A DNA stretch of 39,669 nt from Kiritimatiellia bacterium. Its GTDB lineage: Bacteria; Verrucomicrobiota; Kiritimatiellia; RFP12; DVOR01. The translations under genes and the position numbers were made by a program. The notes beneath the pieces were generated by a model. That model saw nothing but the letters and a program-made list of their open reading frames with translations, was not told where the DNA came from and made no database searches. This document shows positions 22,220 through 29,520 of the stretch, piece by piece. The DNA lies in contig CAAGNN010000004.1 of NCBI GenBank assembly GCA_900771325.1, positions 1 to 39,669 on the forward strand. The letters run 5' to 3'. Every line of letters begins with the position of its first letter. The first letter of the stretch is position 1.

Positions 22220-22266
22220 TTGCACCTGCGGCGCGCCCAAAATCCGTAATCGAGGTTGCACCTTCG
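22220..22266. promoter_or_regulatory. Direct repeats, candidate AraC operators
   Basis: TTGCACCTGCG (22220-22230) and TTGCACCTTCG (22256-22266) are direct repeats 36 bp apart. The first falls in the AraC promoter spacer (autorepression position). The second lies 13 bp upstream of the flavodoxin -35 box (activation position). Confidence 0.45.
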
Positions 22267-22278
22267 CGAATTGAGGTA

Positions 22279-22307
22279 TTGAGCGCGCGCCAGCTTTCCG
22301 CCATACT
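22279..22307 (+). promoter_or_regulatory. Promoter of the flavodoxin unit
   Basis: TTGAGC (22279-22284), a 17-bp spacer and CATACT (22302-22307). The -10 is imperfect, as expected for an activator-dependent promoter. Confidence 0.5.
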
Positions 22308-22337
22308 ATTCCACCATCAAGAAAGGAGATTCCTGCT

Positions 22338-22934
22338 ATGTTCACCCGCCGAACCTTCCTCCAAAGCGCCCTCGCTGCCTCCGGTGCCCTGCTCGCCGGC
22401 TGTGCCGAGGCCGAAGACTCCGCCGCCGGCTCCGCCGCGCCCCTGCCCAAGAACCCGCGCGTGGCCGTGGTCGTCTACTCCTACACCGGCAACACCCTCT
22501 CCGCCGCCGAGTTCATCGCCAAGCGCACCAAGGGCCGCCTCCTGCGCCTCGAGCCCCAGACCCCTTACCCCGCCGATTACAACGACTGCACCCGCGTGGC
22601 CAAGGACGAGCTCAAGCGCGGCTTCCTCCCGCCCCTCAAGCCCTTCGATCTCGACCCCGCCTCCTACGACCTCCTCTGCGTCGGCTCGCCCAACTGGTGG
22701 GGCACCGTCGCCCCGAGCGTGCGCACCTTCCTCGCCGACGCACGCTACGCCCAGGGCAAGTTCGTCCTCCCCTTCTTCACCCACGGCGGCGGCGGGATGC
22801 AGTCCTGCGAGAAGGACCTGCGCGCCCTCACCCCCAACGCCCTCCGCCACCTCCCCGGCAAGACCTTCTCCGGCTACAGCATCCGCCGCGCCGAAGCCGA
22901 CATCACCGCCTGGTTGGCCTCCCTCGGCCTCTAA
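22338..22934 (+). CDS. Tat-exported flavodoxin-like lipoprotein
   Basis: 198 residues. The N-terminus has a twin-arginine motif (TRRTFLQS) and a lipobox (LLAGC, Cys22), predicting folded export with cofactor and lipid anchoring. The mature part is a flavodoxin: VVYSYTGNTLSAAEFIA is the FMN phosphate loop, and VGSPNWWGTVAPSVRTFL and FTHGGGGMQSCEKDL are the isoalloxazine loops. It probably carries electrons outside the cytoplasm. AAAGGAG precedes the ATG. It is followed 22 bp later by the DUF362 gene and faces the AraC gene. Confidence 0.85.
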   Translation: MFTRRTFLQSALAASGALLAGCAEAEDSAAGSAAPLPKNPRVAVVVYSYTGNTLSAAEFIAKRTKGRLLRLEPQTPYPADYNDCTRVAKDELKRGFLPPLKPFDLDPASYDLLCVGSPNWWGTVAPSVRTFLADARYAQGKFVLPFFTHGGGGMQSCEKDLRALTPNALRHLPGKTFSGYSIRRAEADITAWLASLGL

Positions 22935-22956
22935 TCCCCAACCCCAGGCGTTTCCA

Positions 22957-23985
22957 ATGAAGCAATCGAGACGTGACTTTCTGCGCCGGAGCGTGCTGGC
23001 GGCCGGTGCGGCGGCCGTGGGCGCAACGGCCCAGGCCAAGACCTTCGACGAGCTCTGGCGCGAAGATATGCGCCGGCGCGGCTGGGCGCCCGGACCCATC
23101 GACCGCGCCTCCCACGCCCGCAGCGAGGGCCCGGCCGTCTACTTCACCCCCGAGATCTCCCCCCAGAGCCTCTGCCGCGCCTACGCCGCGCTGGGCATCA
23201 CGCTCCCGGGCAAGGTCGGCGCCAAGGTCTCCACCGGCGAACCCGGCGGCCACCACTTCCTCGATCCGCAGCTGGTCAAGCCCCTGGTCCAGCAGCTCGA
23301 CGCGAACATCGTGGAGTGCAACACGGCCTACGGCGGGCGCCGCGGCAATCTGCACGACCACATTCGCGCCGCCCTCGAGCACGGCTGGTGCGACATCGCC
23401 ACCGTCGACATCCTCGATGGCCTCGCCACAATGGACCTCCCCTCCCCCGCCGGCTCCAAGCGTCTGCCGCGCAACATCGTCGGCGCGCACTTCCGAGACT
23501 ACGCCTCCTTCCTCGTCCTCTCCCACTTCAAGGGCCACGCGATGGGCGGCTTTGGCGGCGCACTCAAGAACCTCTCCATCGGCTTCGCCTCGCGCAACGG
23601 CAAGTGCCTCATCCACACCGGCGGCGTCACCGACCAAACCTGGGAGGGCGGTGACCAAACCGCCTTCCTCGAAGCAATGGCCGAGGCCGCCACGTCAGTT
23701 TGCCAGGCCCGCCCCGGCAAGATGGCCTTCCTCAATGTGATGAACCACCTCTCGGTGGATTGCGATTGCGCCAGCCACCCCACGCCGCCAACGATGGGCA
23801 ACATTGGCCTTCTGGCCTCCCTTGACCCCGTGGCCATCGACCAAGCGTGCGTCGACCTCGTCTACGCCGCGCACGACAGCGCCGACCTTGTCGAGCGGAT
23901 GGAGAGCCGCTATGGCATCCACATCCTTGAGCACGCCGAAGCCCTCGGGCTGGGTTCGCGCAATTACCGCCTCATTCGGCTATAA
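22957..23985 (+). CDS. Tat-exported DUF362 protein
   Basis: 342 residues. A Tat signal (SRRDFLRRS, then an Ala-rich core and an AQA cleavage site near residue 26) predicts periplasmic export. The body matches DUF362: KVGAKVSTGEPGGHHFL, FLVLSHFKGHAMGGFGGALKNLSIGF and a C-terminal SLDPVAIDQACVDLVY. DUF362 proteins are often linked to iron-sulfur redox systems. This one lacks a ferredoxin domain but keeps Cys residues (VDCDCASHP). The redox substrate is unknown. The upstream flavodoxin suggests an exported electron-transfer pair. The stop codon lies within the -10 box of the next gene. Confidence 0.8.
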   Translation: MKQSRRDFLRRSVLAAGAAAVGATAQAKTFDELWREDMRRRGWAPGPIDRASHARSEGPAVYFTPEISPQSLCRAYAALGITLPGKVGAKVSTGEPGGHHFLDPQLVKPLVQQLDANIVECNTAYGGRRGNLHDHIRAALEHGWCDIATVDILDGLATMDLPSPAGSKRLPRNIVGAHFRDYASFLVLSHFKGHAMGGFGGALKNLSIGFASRNGKCLIHTGGVTDQTWEGGDQTAFLEAMAEAATSVCQARPGKMAFLNVMNHLSVDCDCASHPTPPTMGNIGLLASLDPVAIDQACVDLVYAAHDSADLVERMESRYGIHILEHAEALGLGSRNYRLIRL

Positions 23986-23986
23986 T
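23981..23986 (+). promoter_or_regulatory. -10 box of the CbiM-like gene, overlapping the DUF362 stop
   Basis: TATAAT, with the DUF362 stop TAA at 23983-23985 forming its second half. AAAGGA follows, then the ATG at 24012. Confidence 0.5.
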
Positions 23987-24011
23987 ATCGGCCACAGAAA
24001 GGAATCTTGCT

Positions 24012-24890
24012 ATGCACTTACCCGCTGAAATGCTCCAAGGGGCCGTCTGCCCCGTCACCGCCACCCTCTCGATCGCCGGCGTCGGCCTTGCGGCGGCCAC
24101 GCTCCTGCGCCACCGCGACGAGGCCCCGCGCCCGGCCGACTTCGCCCTCACTGGCGCGACCGTCTTTGCCCTGCAGATGCTCAACTATCCCCTGCCCGGC
24201 GGTCTCTCGGGTCACCTCCTGGGCGGCGTCTTTGCCTCGGCGCTCCTCGGCGTGCCCGGCGGCGTCCTCTGCACGGCCCTCGTCCTGCTCATCCAAACGC
24301 TCCTCTTCGCTGACGGCGGGCTCGGGATGCTCGGGGCTAACGTTCTGAATATGGCCCTCATCGGCGCGGGCGCGGGCGGGCTCCTCCTCACCTTCCTGCG
24401 CGGCCGCGGCCTGAACCGTCTGGCGGCCTTTGCCATTGCCGGGGCGGCCTCGACCCTGCTGGCCACCCTCGCGCTCTGCGGCGAACTAGCGGTCTGCGCG
24501 CGCCTGACCGCGCCCCTTGCCGGGACGCTCCTGGGGACGCACCTGGCCGTGGCTGCCGTTGAAGGCGTGGCCACGCTGGGCCTGCTCGCGCTGGTTCCCA
24601 AGTCCGCCGGCGAGCCGTTGACCCGCCGCGCCACGGGGTCCCTTGCCGGAGCCCTCCTCGCCGCCCTCGTGCTAACGCCCCTGGCCTCGGCCCTGCCCGA
24701 TGCCTTGGAGTGGAGCCTCGAGCGCTTCTCGCTCCTGCCTAACGCCCCGAACTTCGCCGCCGCTCCCTTCGCGGACTACGCCCTCCCGGCCATCTCCTCC
24801 GAGGCCCTCTCCACCCTCGCGGCCGGTGCCCTCGGTGCCTTCGTCTGCGCCATTGCCGGCCTCGCGACCGCCCGCCTCTGCCGGAGATAG
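24012..24890 (+). CDS. CbiM-type metal transport protein with C-terminal CbiN/PDGLE-like part
   Basis: 292 residues with about seven to eight hydrophobic segments. The N-terminus MHLPAEML corresponds to the MHIP start of CbiM/NikM, whose N-terminal amine and second-position His bind cobalt or nickel. LSGHLLGGVFASALLGVPGG is the family core. The last third (PDALEWSLERF, followed by one membrane helix) resembles the PDGLE/CbiN partner fused in frame. No CbiQ or CbiO follows, so this is an isolated substrate-binding unit. CbiMN without ATPase is known to transport cobalt at reduced rate. It could supply metal to the exported redox proteins upstream; that is inference. Confidence 0.82.
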   Translation: MHLPAEMLQGAVCPVTATLSIAGVGLAAATLLRHRDEAPRPADFALTGATVFALQMLNYPLPGGLSGHLLGGVFASALLGVPGGVLCTALVLLIQTLLFADGGLGMLGANVLNMALIGAGAGGLLLTFLRGRGLNRLAAFAIAGAASTLLATLALCGELAVCARLTAPLAGTLLGTHLAVAAVEGVATLGLLALVPKSAGEPLTRRATGSLAGALLAALVLTPLASALPDALEWSLERFSLLPNAPNFAAAPFADYALPAISSEALSTLAAGALGAFVCAIAGLATARLCRR

Positions 24891-24932
24891 GTGAACGGTG
24901 AACAGTGAACGGTAAACGGTGAACAGTCGACA
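24891..24932. repeat. 7-bp tandem repeat (GTGAACG type), six units
   Basis: Starts on the base after the CbiM stop: GTGAACG, GTGAACA, GTGAACG, GTAAACG, GTGAACA, GTCGACA. A terminator follows 4 bp later. Confidence 0.88.
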
Positions 24933-24936
24933 GCAC

Positions 24937-24971
24937 GGCCCCCGAGTTCGCTCGGGGGCCTTTTCTATTTT
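24937..24971 (+). terminator. Terminator of the flavodoxin-DUF362-CbiM unit
   Basis: A perfect 10-bp stem (24937-24946 with 24951-24960), TTCG loop, then TTTTCTATTTT. Confidence 0.95.
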
Positions 24972-24973
24972 CA

Positions 24974-25204
24974 TCCGCCCCGAGCCGAACTATTAACCCT
25001 CAGACTTAATGGAATTATCCCTAAGGCTTAATTGAATTATCCCTAAGGGTTAATTGGATTATCCCTAAGGGTTAATTATCGAGCCCGGGGCGGTACGCAA
25101 TAAGACCCGCCCCGGGTCCAAGGTCAACCCGCCCCGGGTCCAAGGTCAACCCGCCCCGGGTCCGAGGTCAACCCGCCCCGGGTCGAGGGTCAACCCGGGG
25201 CGGA
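24974..25204. repeat. 22-bp-period array 3, AT-rich and GC-rich units in one phase
   Basis: CCC triplets recur at 24997, 25019, 25041, 25063, 25084, 25106, 25128, 25150, 25172 and 25194, after a degenerate core at 24974. Units at 25012, 25034 and 25056 are AT-rich (centred on ATCCCTAAGGGTTAATT). Units at 25106-25193 are the GC-rich core. The flanking units 25084 and 25194 are inverted (CCCGGGGCGG). No gene is seen between the terminator and 25305. Confidence 0.9.
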
Positions 25205-25304
25205 TGGGGGGAGAAGCTGGGGCGTGTGCTTGCGTTTGGGGGTAGGTGTGTGGTAGTGTAGAGGTGTGCGAGCGAGGTGTTCGCGGCGGAACAGGAGGAA
25301 CGAG

Positions 25305-27209
25305 ATGGGCGTGAAGCGAGTGATGCGGGTGGCATTGGTGTGGGGGTTTGCGGTTGGATGCGTTGCGACGTTGCGGGCGTGGATGACGGCCGAAGAGGTG
25401 GAGGCGGCGTTGCGGCGCGGCGAGGTGCCGGAACAGTTGTTGGGGGCGCGTTCGGTGGAGGTGCCCGATCCCGAGACGTTGCCGCCGGAGATGGTTGTGG
25501 GCACCGCCGAGCGCGAGGCGCTCTTTGGCCGGGGGGTGGCGAGGGGGGGGCTGAGCGCGAGTGTCAGCTTGCCGGCGAAGTTTGATTTGCGCGACGAGGG
25601 GGCCGTCACGGCCACGCGCAATCAAAATCCGTGGGGGACCTGTTGGATGTTTGCCTCGATGAGCTCGTTTGAGTCGTGTCTGCTGAAGATGTATGGGGAG
25701 AAGGCGGACTTTTCGGAGTGGAATTGCCTGATGCGGGGGCGGAGTGATGACTGGGACATTCTTCAGAGCGGCGGGTCGGCCAACGACGCGGAGCGCTTGA
25801 TGAATCAACTGTTCGGGCCGCCGTTGGAGGTGCAGGACAAGTATCAGACCACGAGGCCTTCGCCGATGACGCATAAGCCCTTGCCAGCGGCGCGTCAGTT
25901 GGAGAGGGTGGTGTATCTCTATCCGCCATACGATTCTGTGACGAAGCAATACGACACCTTCGATGCCGACTATGTCCGCCAAATCAAGGAGCATCTGTAC
26001 ACCTATGGCGCGGTGACGACGGCATACTATCACGATAAGGCCTACTTTAACGCCACATACACGGCCTACTACAAGGCTTCTGGCAATGATGGCACCAACC
26101 ACGTGGTTACCATTATCGGGTGGGATGATACTTACGCCAAGGAGAACTTTGCAACCACCCCCTCGCGCAACGGTGCCTGGCTAGTCAAGAATAGTTGGGG
26201 AACCTGGTGCGACTACTTCTACATCTCCTACGACGATGTGAGTGTTAACCGCTATGGCAGTGTTGCACAGTTCTGGCCGATGGATCCGGCTTGCGCAAAG
26301 GATGTCAACCGAATCTACCAGCACGACGAGGGGGTCTGGAAGTGTTGGTTTTCCTTCACGAGACAGTCGCAATGCTCAATGGCGAGTCTCTTCACGGCCC
26401 AAAGCACGGAGACGCTCTACTACATCATTTGTGTCAGTCAGCAGACCGATGGGGTGCCAATCGACTACACCCTGTCGATTTATGGCAACCCGGAGGCGGG
26501 AAAGCCCTCCACCGGCACTTGCCTCGCCACGCAAAGCGGCACCTTGACGAAGAAGGGGACTCAGCGGCTTGCCCTGGAAACGCCTGTTCGCCTGACGAAG
26601 GGGATGCGTTTTTCCATCGTTCTCTCGCTCTCAAGCGCTAACAGCAACGGCGAGGCGATTCGATGCGCTCACAATGATGACGTGCAAACGACCGGCTGCA
26701 CCTATTATGCGCTGACCTATACGCCGACTGCTTCCACCAATTGGAGCGATAGCGCAGTCGTTTACAACAGTGCTTACGGCAACCTCTCTCTGCGTGCCGT
26801 GACCGGGCCCGCCGCCAGTGGCCACAGCAGCCTGATGGATTGGCTGAAGGCCGCCGGTTATGCCCGCGCGGGCGCGGTGGCCTCCCTGGCCGCAACCGCC
26901 ACCGCCTCGGGCGTAATCGACTACGATGCCGCCTTGGTAGAGATGGCGGCGACCACTAAGACCGAGAGCGGCCTCACGCCCTGGGAGTGCTATTTGGCCG
27001 GAACCTTGCCCGACGAGCCGCTGAGGCTTATCCCGCGCCTGACCTTCGATGAGGCGGGCGAGCCTGTCCTCTCGCCAGACCCCGAACTCGTCGGCCGCAC
27101 CTACACGCTCTACAGCAAGGCCGCCTTGGAGGATGCTTGGAGCACCGATGAGGAGCTCTCCGGCAAGCACTTCTTCAAGTATCGCGTCTCCTGGCCCGCA
27201 GCGGAGTAG
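25305..27209 (+). CDS. Secreted C1 (papain-type) cysteine peptidase with lectin-like and C-terminal modules
   Basis: 634 residues from the ATG at 25305 (AGGAGG upstream). A signal peptide (residues 1-26) and short pro-region precede the papain domain: FDLRDEGAVT, Gln107 and Cys113 in NQNPWGTCW, His near 267 in TNHVVTIIGWDD, Asn near 297 in WLVKNSWGTW. The catalytic set is complete. Residues about 310-470 look like the lectin-like beta domain that follows C1 peptidases in gut Firmicutes and archaea (YQHDEGVW; FTAQSTETLYYIICV). The C-terminal 75 residues (WECYLAGTLPDEP; RTYTLYSKAALEDAW) form another beta module. An outer-surface protease is inferred. The 5' half is less C-rich in third positions than its neighbours. 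Confidence 0.88.
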   Translation: MGVKRVMRVALVWGFAVGCVATLRAWMTAEEVEAALRRGEVPEQLLGARSVEVPDPETLPPEMVVGTAEREALFGRGVARGGLSASVSLPAKFDLRDEGAVTATRNQNPWGTCWMFASMSSFESCLLKMYGEKADFSEWNCLMRGRSDDWDILQSGGSANDAERLMNQLFGPPLEVQDKYQTTRPSPMTHKPLPAARQLERVVYLYPPYDSVTKQYDTFDADYVRQIKEHLYTYGAVTTAYYHDKAYFNATYTAYYKASGNDGTNHVVTIIGWDDTYAKENFATTPSRNGAWLVKNSWGTWCDYFYISYDDVSVNRYGSVAQFWPMDPACAKDVNRIYQHDEGVWKCWFSFTRQSQCSMASLFTAQSTETLYYIICVSQQTDGVPIDYTLSIYGNPEAGKPSTGTCLATQSGTLTKKGTQRLALETPVRLTKGMRFSIVLSLSSANSNGEAIRCAHNDDVQTTGCTYYALTYTPTASTNWSDSAVVYNSAYGNLSLRAVTGPAASGHSSLMDWLKAAGYARAGAVASLAATATASGVIDYDAALVEMAATTKTESGLTPWECYLAGTLPDEPLRLIPRLTFDEAGEPVLSPDPELVGRTYTLYSKAALEDAWSTDEELSGKHFFKYRVSWPAAE

Positions 27210-27252
27210 CCCGACGGCGCAGCCGCCACCTCTCGTGCCGCTAGGCGAACAG

Positions 27253-27275
27253 CAATCCGCTAACCGCTAGCGGTT
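27253..27275. repeat. Short 7-bp repeat with palindrome ahead of the glutamine synthetase gene
   Basis: About three 7-bp units (AATCCGC, TAACCGC, TAGCGGT) ending in the perfect 14-bp palindrome AACCGCTAGCGGTT (27262-27275). It overlaps the expected -35 region of the next promoter. Confidence 0.55.
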
Positions 27276-27290
27276 GCCCCTGGGTTTTGT

Positions 27291-27296
27291 TATACT
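27291..27296 (+). promoter_or_regulatory. -10 box of the glutamine synthetase gene
   Basis: TATACT, 27 bp before the ATG. GGAGAAG (27314-27320) is the ribosome site. Confidence 0.6.
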
Positions 27297-27323
27297 GCGC
27301 GGCGCAGTAGATTGGAGAAGCAA

Positions 27324-29393
27324 ATGAGCCTTGAAGCCTTGAAGTACGGTTCCGATGTGTTTAACGAGCAGGCGATGCGCGAGTATCTTGCGAAGGATAC
27401 GGTCGAGGCGCTGTTGCATACGATGCGCGACCGCGCGCCGCTCGATCCTTCCATTGCCAACGAGGTGGCCCACGCCCTCAAGCAGTGGGGGATGGCGCGT
27501 GGGGCGACCCACTTTACGCACTGGTTCCAGCCGCTGACCGGCAGCACTGCCGAGAAGCACGATGCCTTCTATGAGCCGGCGGGGATGGCCGAGACGATTG
27601 CGCGCTTCTCGGGCAAGAACCTGATTATGGGCGAACCGGATGCCTCGAGTTTTCCCTCGGGCGGGTTGCGTTGCACCTTCGAGGCGCGCGGGTATACGGC
27701 CTGGGACGTGACGAGTCCGGCCTTTATCAAGCGCCACAGCAATGGCGCCACGCTCTGCATTCCCACCGTCTTCTGCTCGTACACCGGCGAGGTGCTCGAT
27801 AAGAAGACCCCGCTGCTGCGCTCGATGCAGGCGATGGACCGCGCCACGCAGAAGCTGATGGCTTGCTTCGGCGAGGCGGAGGGGCACGCGGCGATTACCT
27901 TGGGCGCCGAGCAGGAGTACTTCCTGGTGGATAAGGCGCTCTGGGCGAAGCGTCCGGACCTGATGCAGTGCGGGCGGACGTTGGTGGGGGCACCGCCGGC
28001 GCGCAGTCAGCTCTCCGAGGATCACTACTTCGGCTCCATCAAGCCGCGGGTCTTGGCCTTTATGGAGGAGGTGGAGCAGGAGCTCTGGCGCCTGGGTATC
28101 CCGGCCAAGACGCGCCACAACGAGACCGCGCCCGCGCAGTTCGAGCTCGCGCCGATGTTCGAGGAGCTCAACCTGGCCGTGGACCACAATATGCTCATTA
28201 TGGAGACGCTGCGCAATGTGGCCGAGCGGCACGGGTTGGTGTGCCTACTGCACGAGAAGCCCTTTGCGTGGGTGAATGGGTCGGGCAAGCACAACAATTG
28301 GTCGGTGGCTTACAAGGGGCGCAACCTGCTCGACCCCGGGAGCAATCCGCGCGAGAATGCGATCTTCCTGGCGGTCTTGGCCTCGGTGGTGCGCGCGGTG
28401 GACCTCCATGCCGACGTGCTGCGTGCGGCCACGGCCTCTCTGGGGAACGATTGCCGCTTGGGCGCGCTGGAGGCGCCGCCGGCGATTGTCTCGATCTTCC
28501 TGGGCGATGAGCTCACCGGCGTCATTCGCCGGCTGGAACAGGGGCGCGACGAAGCCGCGCGCGGGCAGGCCGAGAAGCTGCGCATTGGCGTGGACACCCT
28601 CCCGCCCATCCCGCGCGACACCTCGGACCGCAACCGCACCTCCCCCTTCGCCTTCACCGGCAACAAGTTCGAGTTCCGCGCGCCGGGGTCGAGCCAGAAC
28701 TGCTCGGGCGTGTGTATGGTGCTCAACACGATGGTGGCCGAGTCGATGGAGGTGCTGGCCGCGGCGATTGCCAAGCTGCCCAAGAAGCGCTTCCACGAGG
28801 GGCTCGAGCGCGTGCTGCGCGCGGTCTTCCGCGACCACGGGCGGGTCATCTTCAATGGCGATGGCTACTCCGAGGCGTGGGTGGTGGAGGCCAAGAAGCG
28901 CGGCCTCCCGAACCTGCGCAACACCCCTGAGGCGCTCGCCTGCCAGATCACCGAGAAGAACCTCGAGCTCTTCGCGAAGATGGGCGTGCTCACGCCCGCG
29001 GAGCTGCGCTCGCGCCACGATGTCTTCCTGGCCGAGTATGAGCGCAAGCTCGGCATCGAGGCCAAGGTGATGCAGGAGATGGTCCGTGGGCGCATTATTC
29101 CCGCCATTGAGGCCGAGCTGCGTCGCCTGGCCGAGACCTGGCAGGCGCTCGGGATTCTCAAGCTCGGCAAGAGCGCCGAAGCGATGCACGCGCGCGCCGA
29201 AGCGCTCGACGAGAAGCTCCAGAAGGTCGCCGAAGGCAGTGATGCCCTCGCCCGCGCGATGGAGGGCAAGCACCCGGCCGACATCGTCGCCCAGATGCAG
29301 CGTCTGCGCCACGTGGTCGACTGCGCCGAAGGCCTGGTGAGCGATGACCTCTGGCCGATGCCCAAGTACCGCGAGCTGTTGGCGCTTAACTAA
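27324..29393 (+). CDS. glnN: Type III glutamine synthetase
   Basis: 689 residues; ATP-dependent amidation of glutamate, the main ammonia-assimilation step in many gut anaerobes. GSIII marks are the N-terminal region with THWFQPLTGSTAEKHDAF, the glutamate/metal block LGAEQEYFLVDK, RHNETAPAQFELAPMFEE, KPFAWVNGSGKHNNWS (ATP/glutamate loop) and EFRAPGSSQNCSG. The long C-terminal helical part (KVMQEMVRGRIIPAIEAEL) is specific to type III. An in-frame TTG at 27312 is less likely, since GGAGAAG fits the ATG at 27324. It is a single-gene unit, convergent with the ThiI-like gene. Confidence 0.95.
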   Translation: MSLEALKYGSDVFNEQAMREYLAKDTVEALLHTMRDRAPLDPSIANEVAHALKQWGMARGATHFTHWFQPLTGSTAEKHDAFYEPAGMAETIARFSGKNLIMGEPDASSFPSGGLRCTFEARGYTAWDVTSPAFIKRHSNGATLCIPTVFCSYTGEVLDKKTPLLRSMQAMDRATQKLMACFGEAEGHAAITLGAEQEYFLVDKALWAKRPDLMQCGRTLVGAPPARSQLSEDHYFGSIKPRVLAFMEEVEQELWRLGIPAKTRHNETAPAQFELAPMFEELNLAVDHNMLIMETLRNVAERHGLVCLLHEKPFAWVNGSGKHNNWSVAYKGRNLLDPGSNPRENAIFLAVLASVVRAVDLHADVLRAATASLGNDCRLGALEAPPAIVSIFLGDELTGVIRRLEQGRDEAARGQAEKLRIGVDTLPPIPRDTSDRNRTSPFAFTGNKFEFRAPGSSQNCSGVCMVLNTMVAESMEVLAAAIAKLPKKRFHEGLERVLRAVFRDHGRVIFNGDGYSEAWVVEAKKRGLPNLRNTPEALACQITEKNLELFAKMGVLTPAELRSRHDVFLAEYERKLGIEAKVMQEMVRGRIIPAIEAELRRLAETWQALGILKLGKSAEAMHARAEALDEKLQKVAEGSDALARAMEGKHPADIVAQMQRLRHVVDCAEGLVSDDLWPMPKYRELLALN

Positions 29394-29401
29394 AGGAGAA
29401 A

Positions 29402-29519
29402 GGCTCGCTGCGCGAGCCGATGACAGATGACGGATGACGGATGACAGAAGCCTTCGGCCTATCCGTCGTGGTGTGCGTGCTACTATCTGTCATCTGTCCT
29501 CTGTCATCCGTCATCTCTC
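29402..29519. repeat. Hairpin plus inverted pair of 7-bp arrays between convergent genes
   Basis: The hairpin GGCTCGC-TGC-GCGAGCC (29402-29418) is followed without a gap by GATGACA, GATGACG, GATGACG, GATGACA (29419-29446). After 38 bp come ATCTGTC, ATCTGTC, CTCTGTC, ATCCGTC, ATCTCTC (29485-29519), the near reverse complement (about 26 of 30). It fills the space between glnN and the ThiI-like stop and may act as terminator for both. Confidence 0.88.
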
Positions 29520-29520
29520 C

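Noticed and set aside
24974..25204. CRISPR array
   Set aside because: Repeat core 11-14 bp, linkers 8 bp and recurring, no unique spacers of 25-40 bp and no cas genes.
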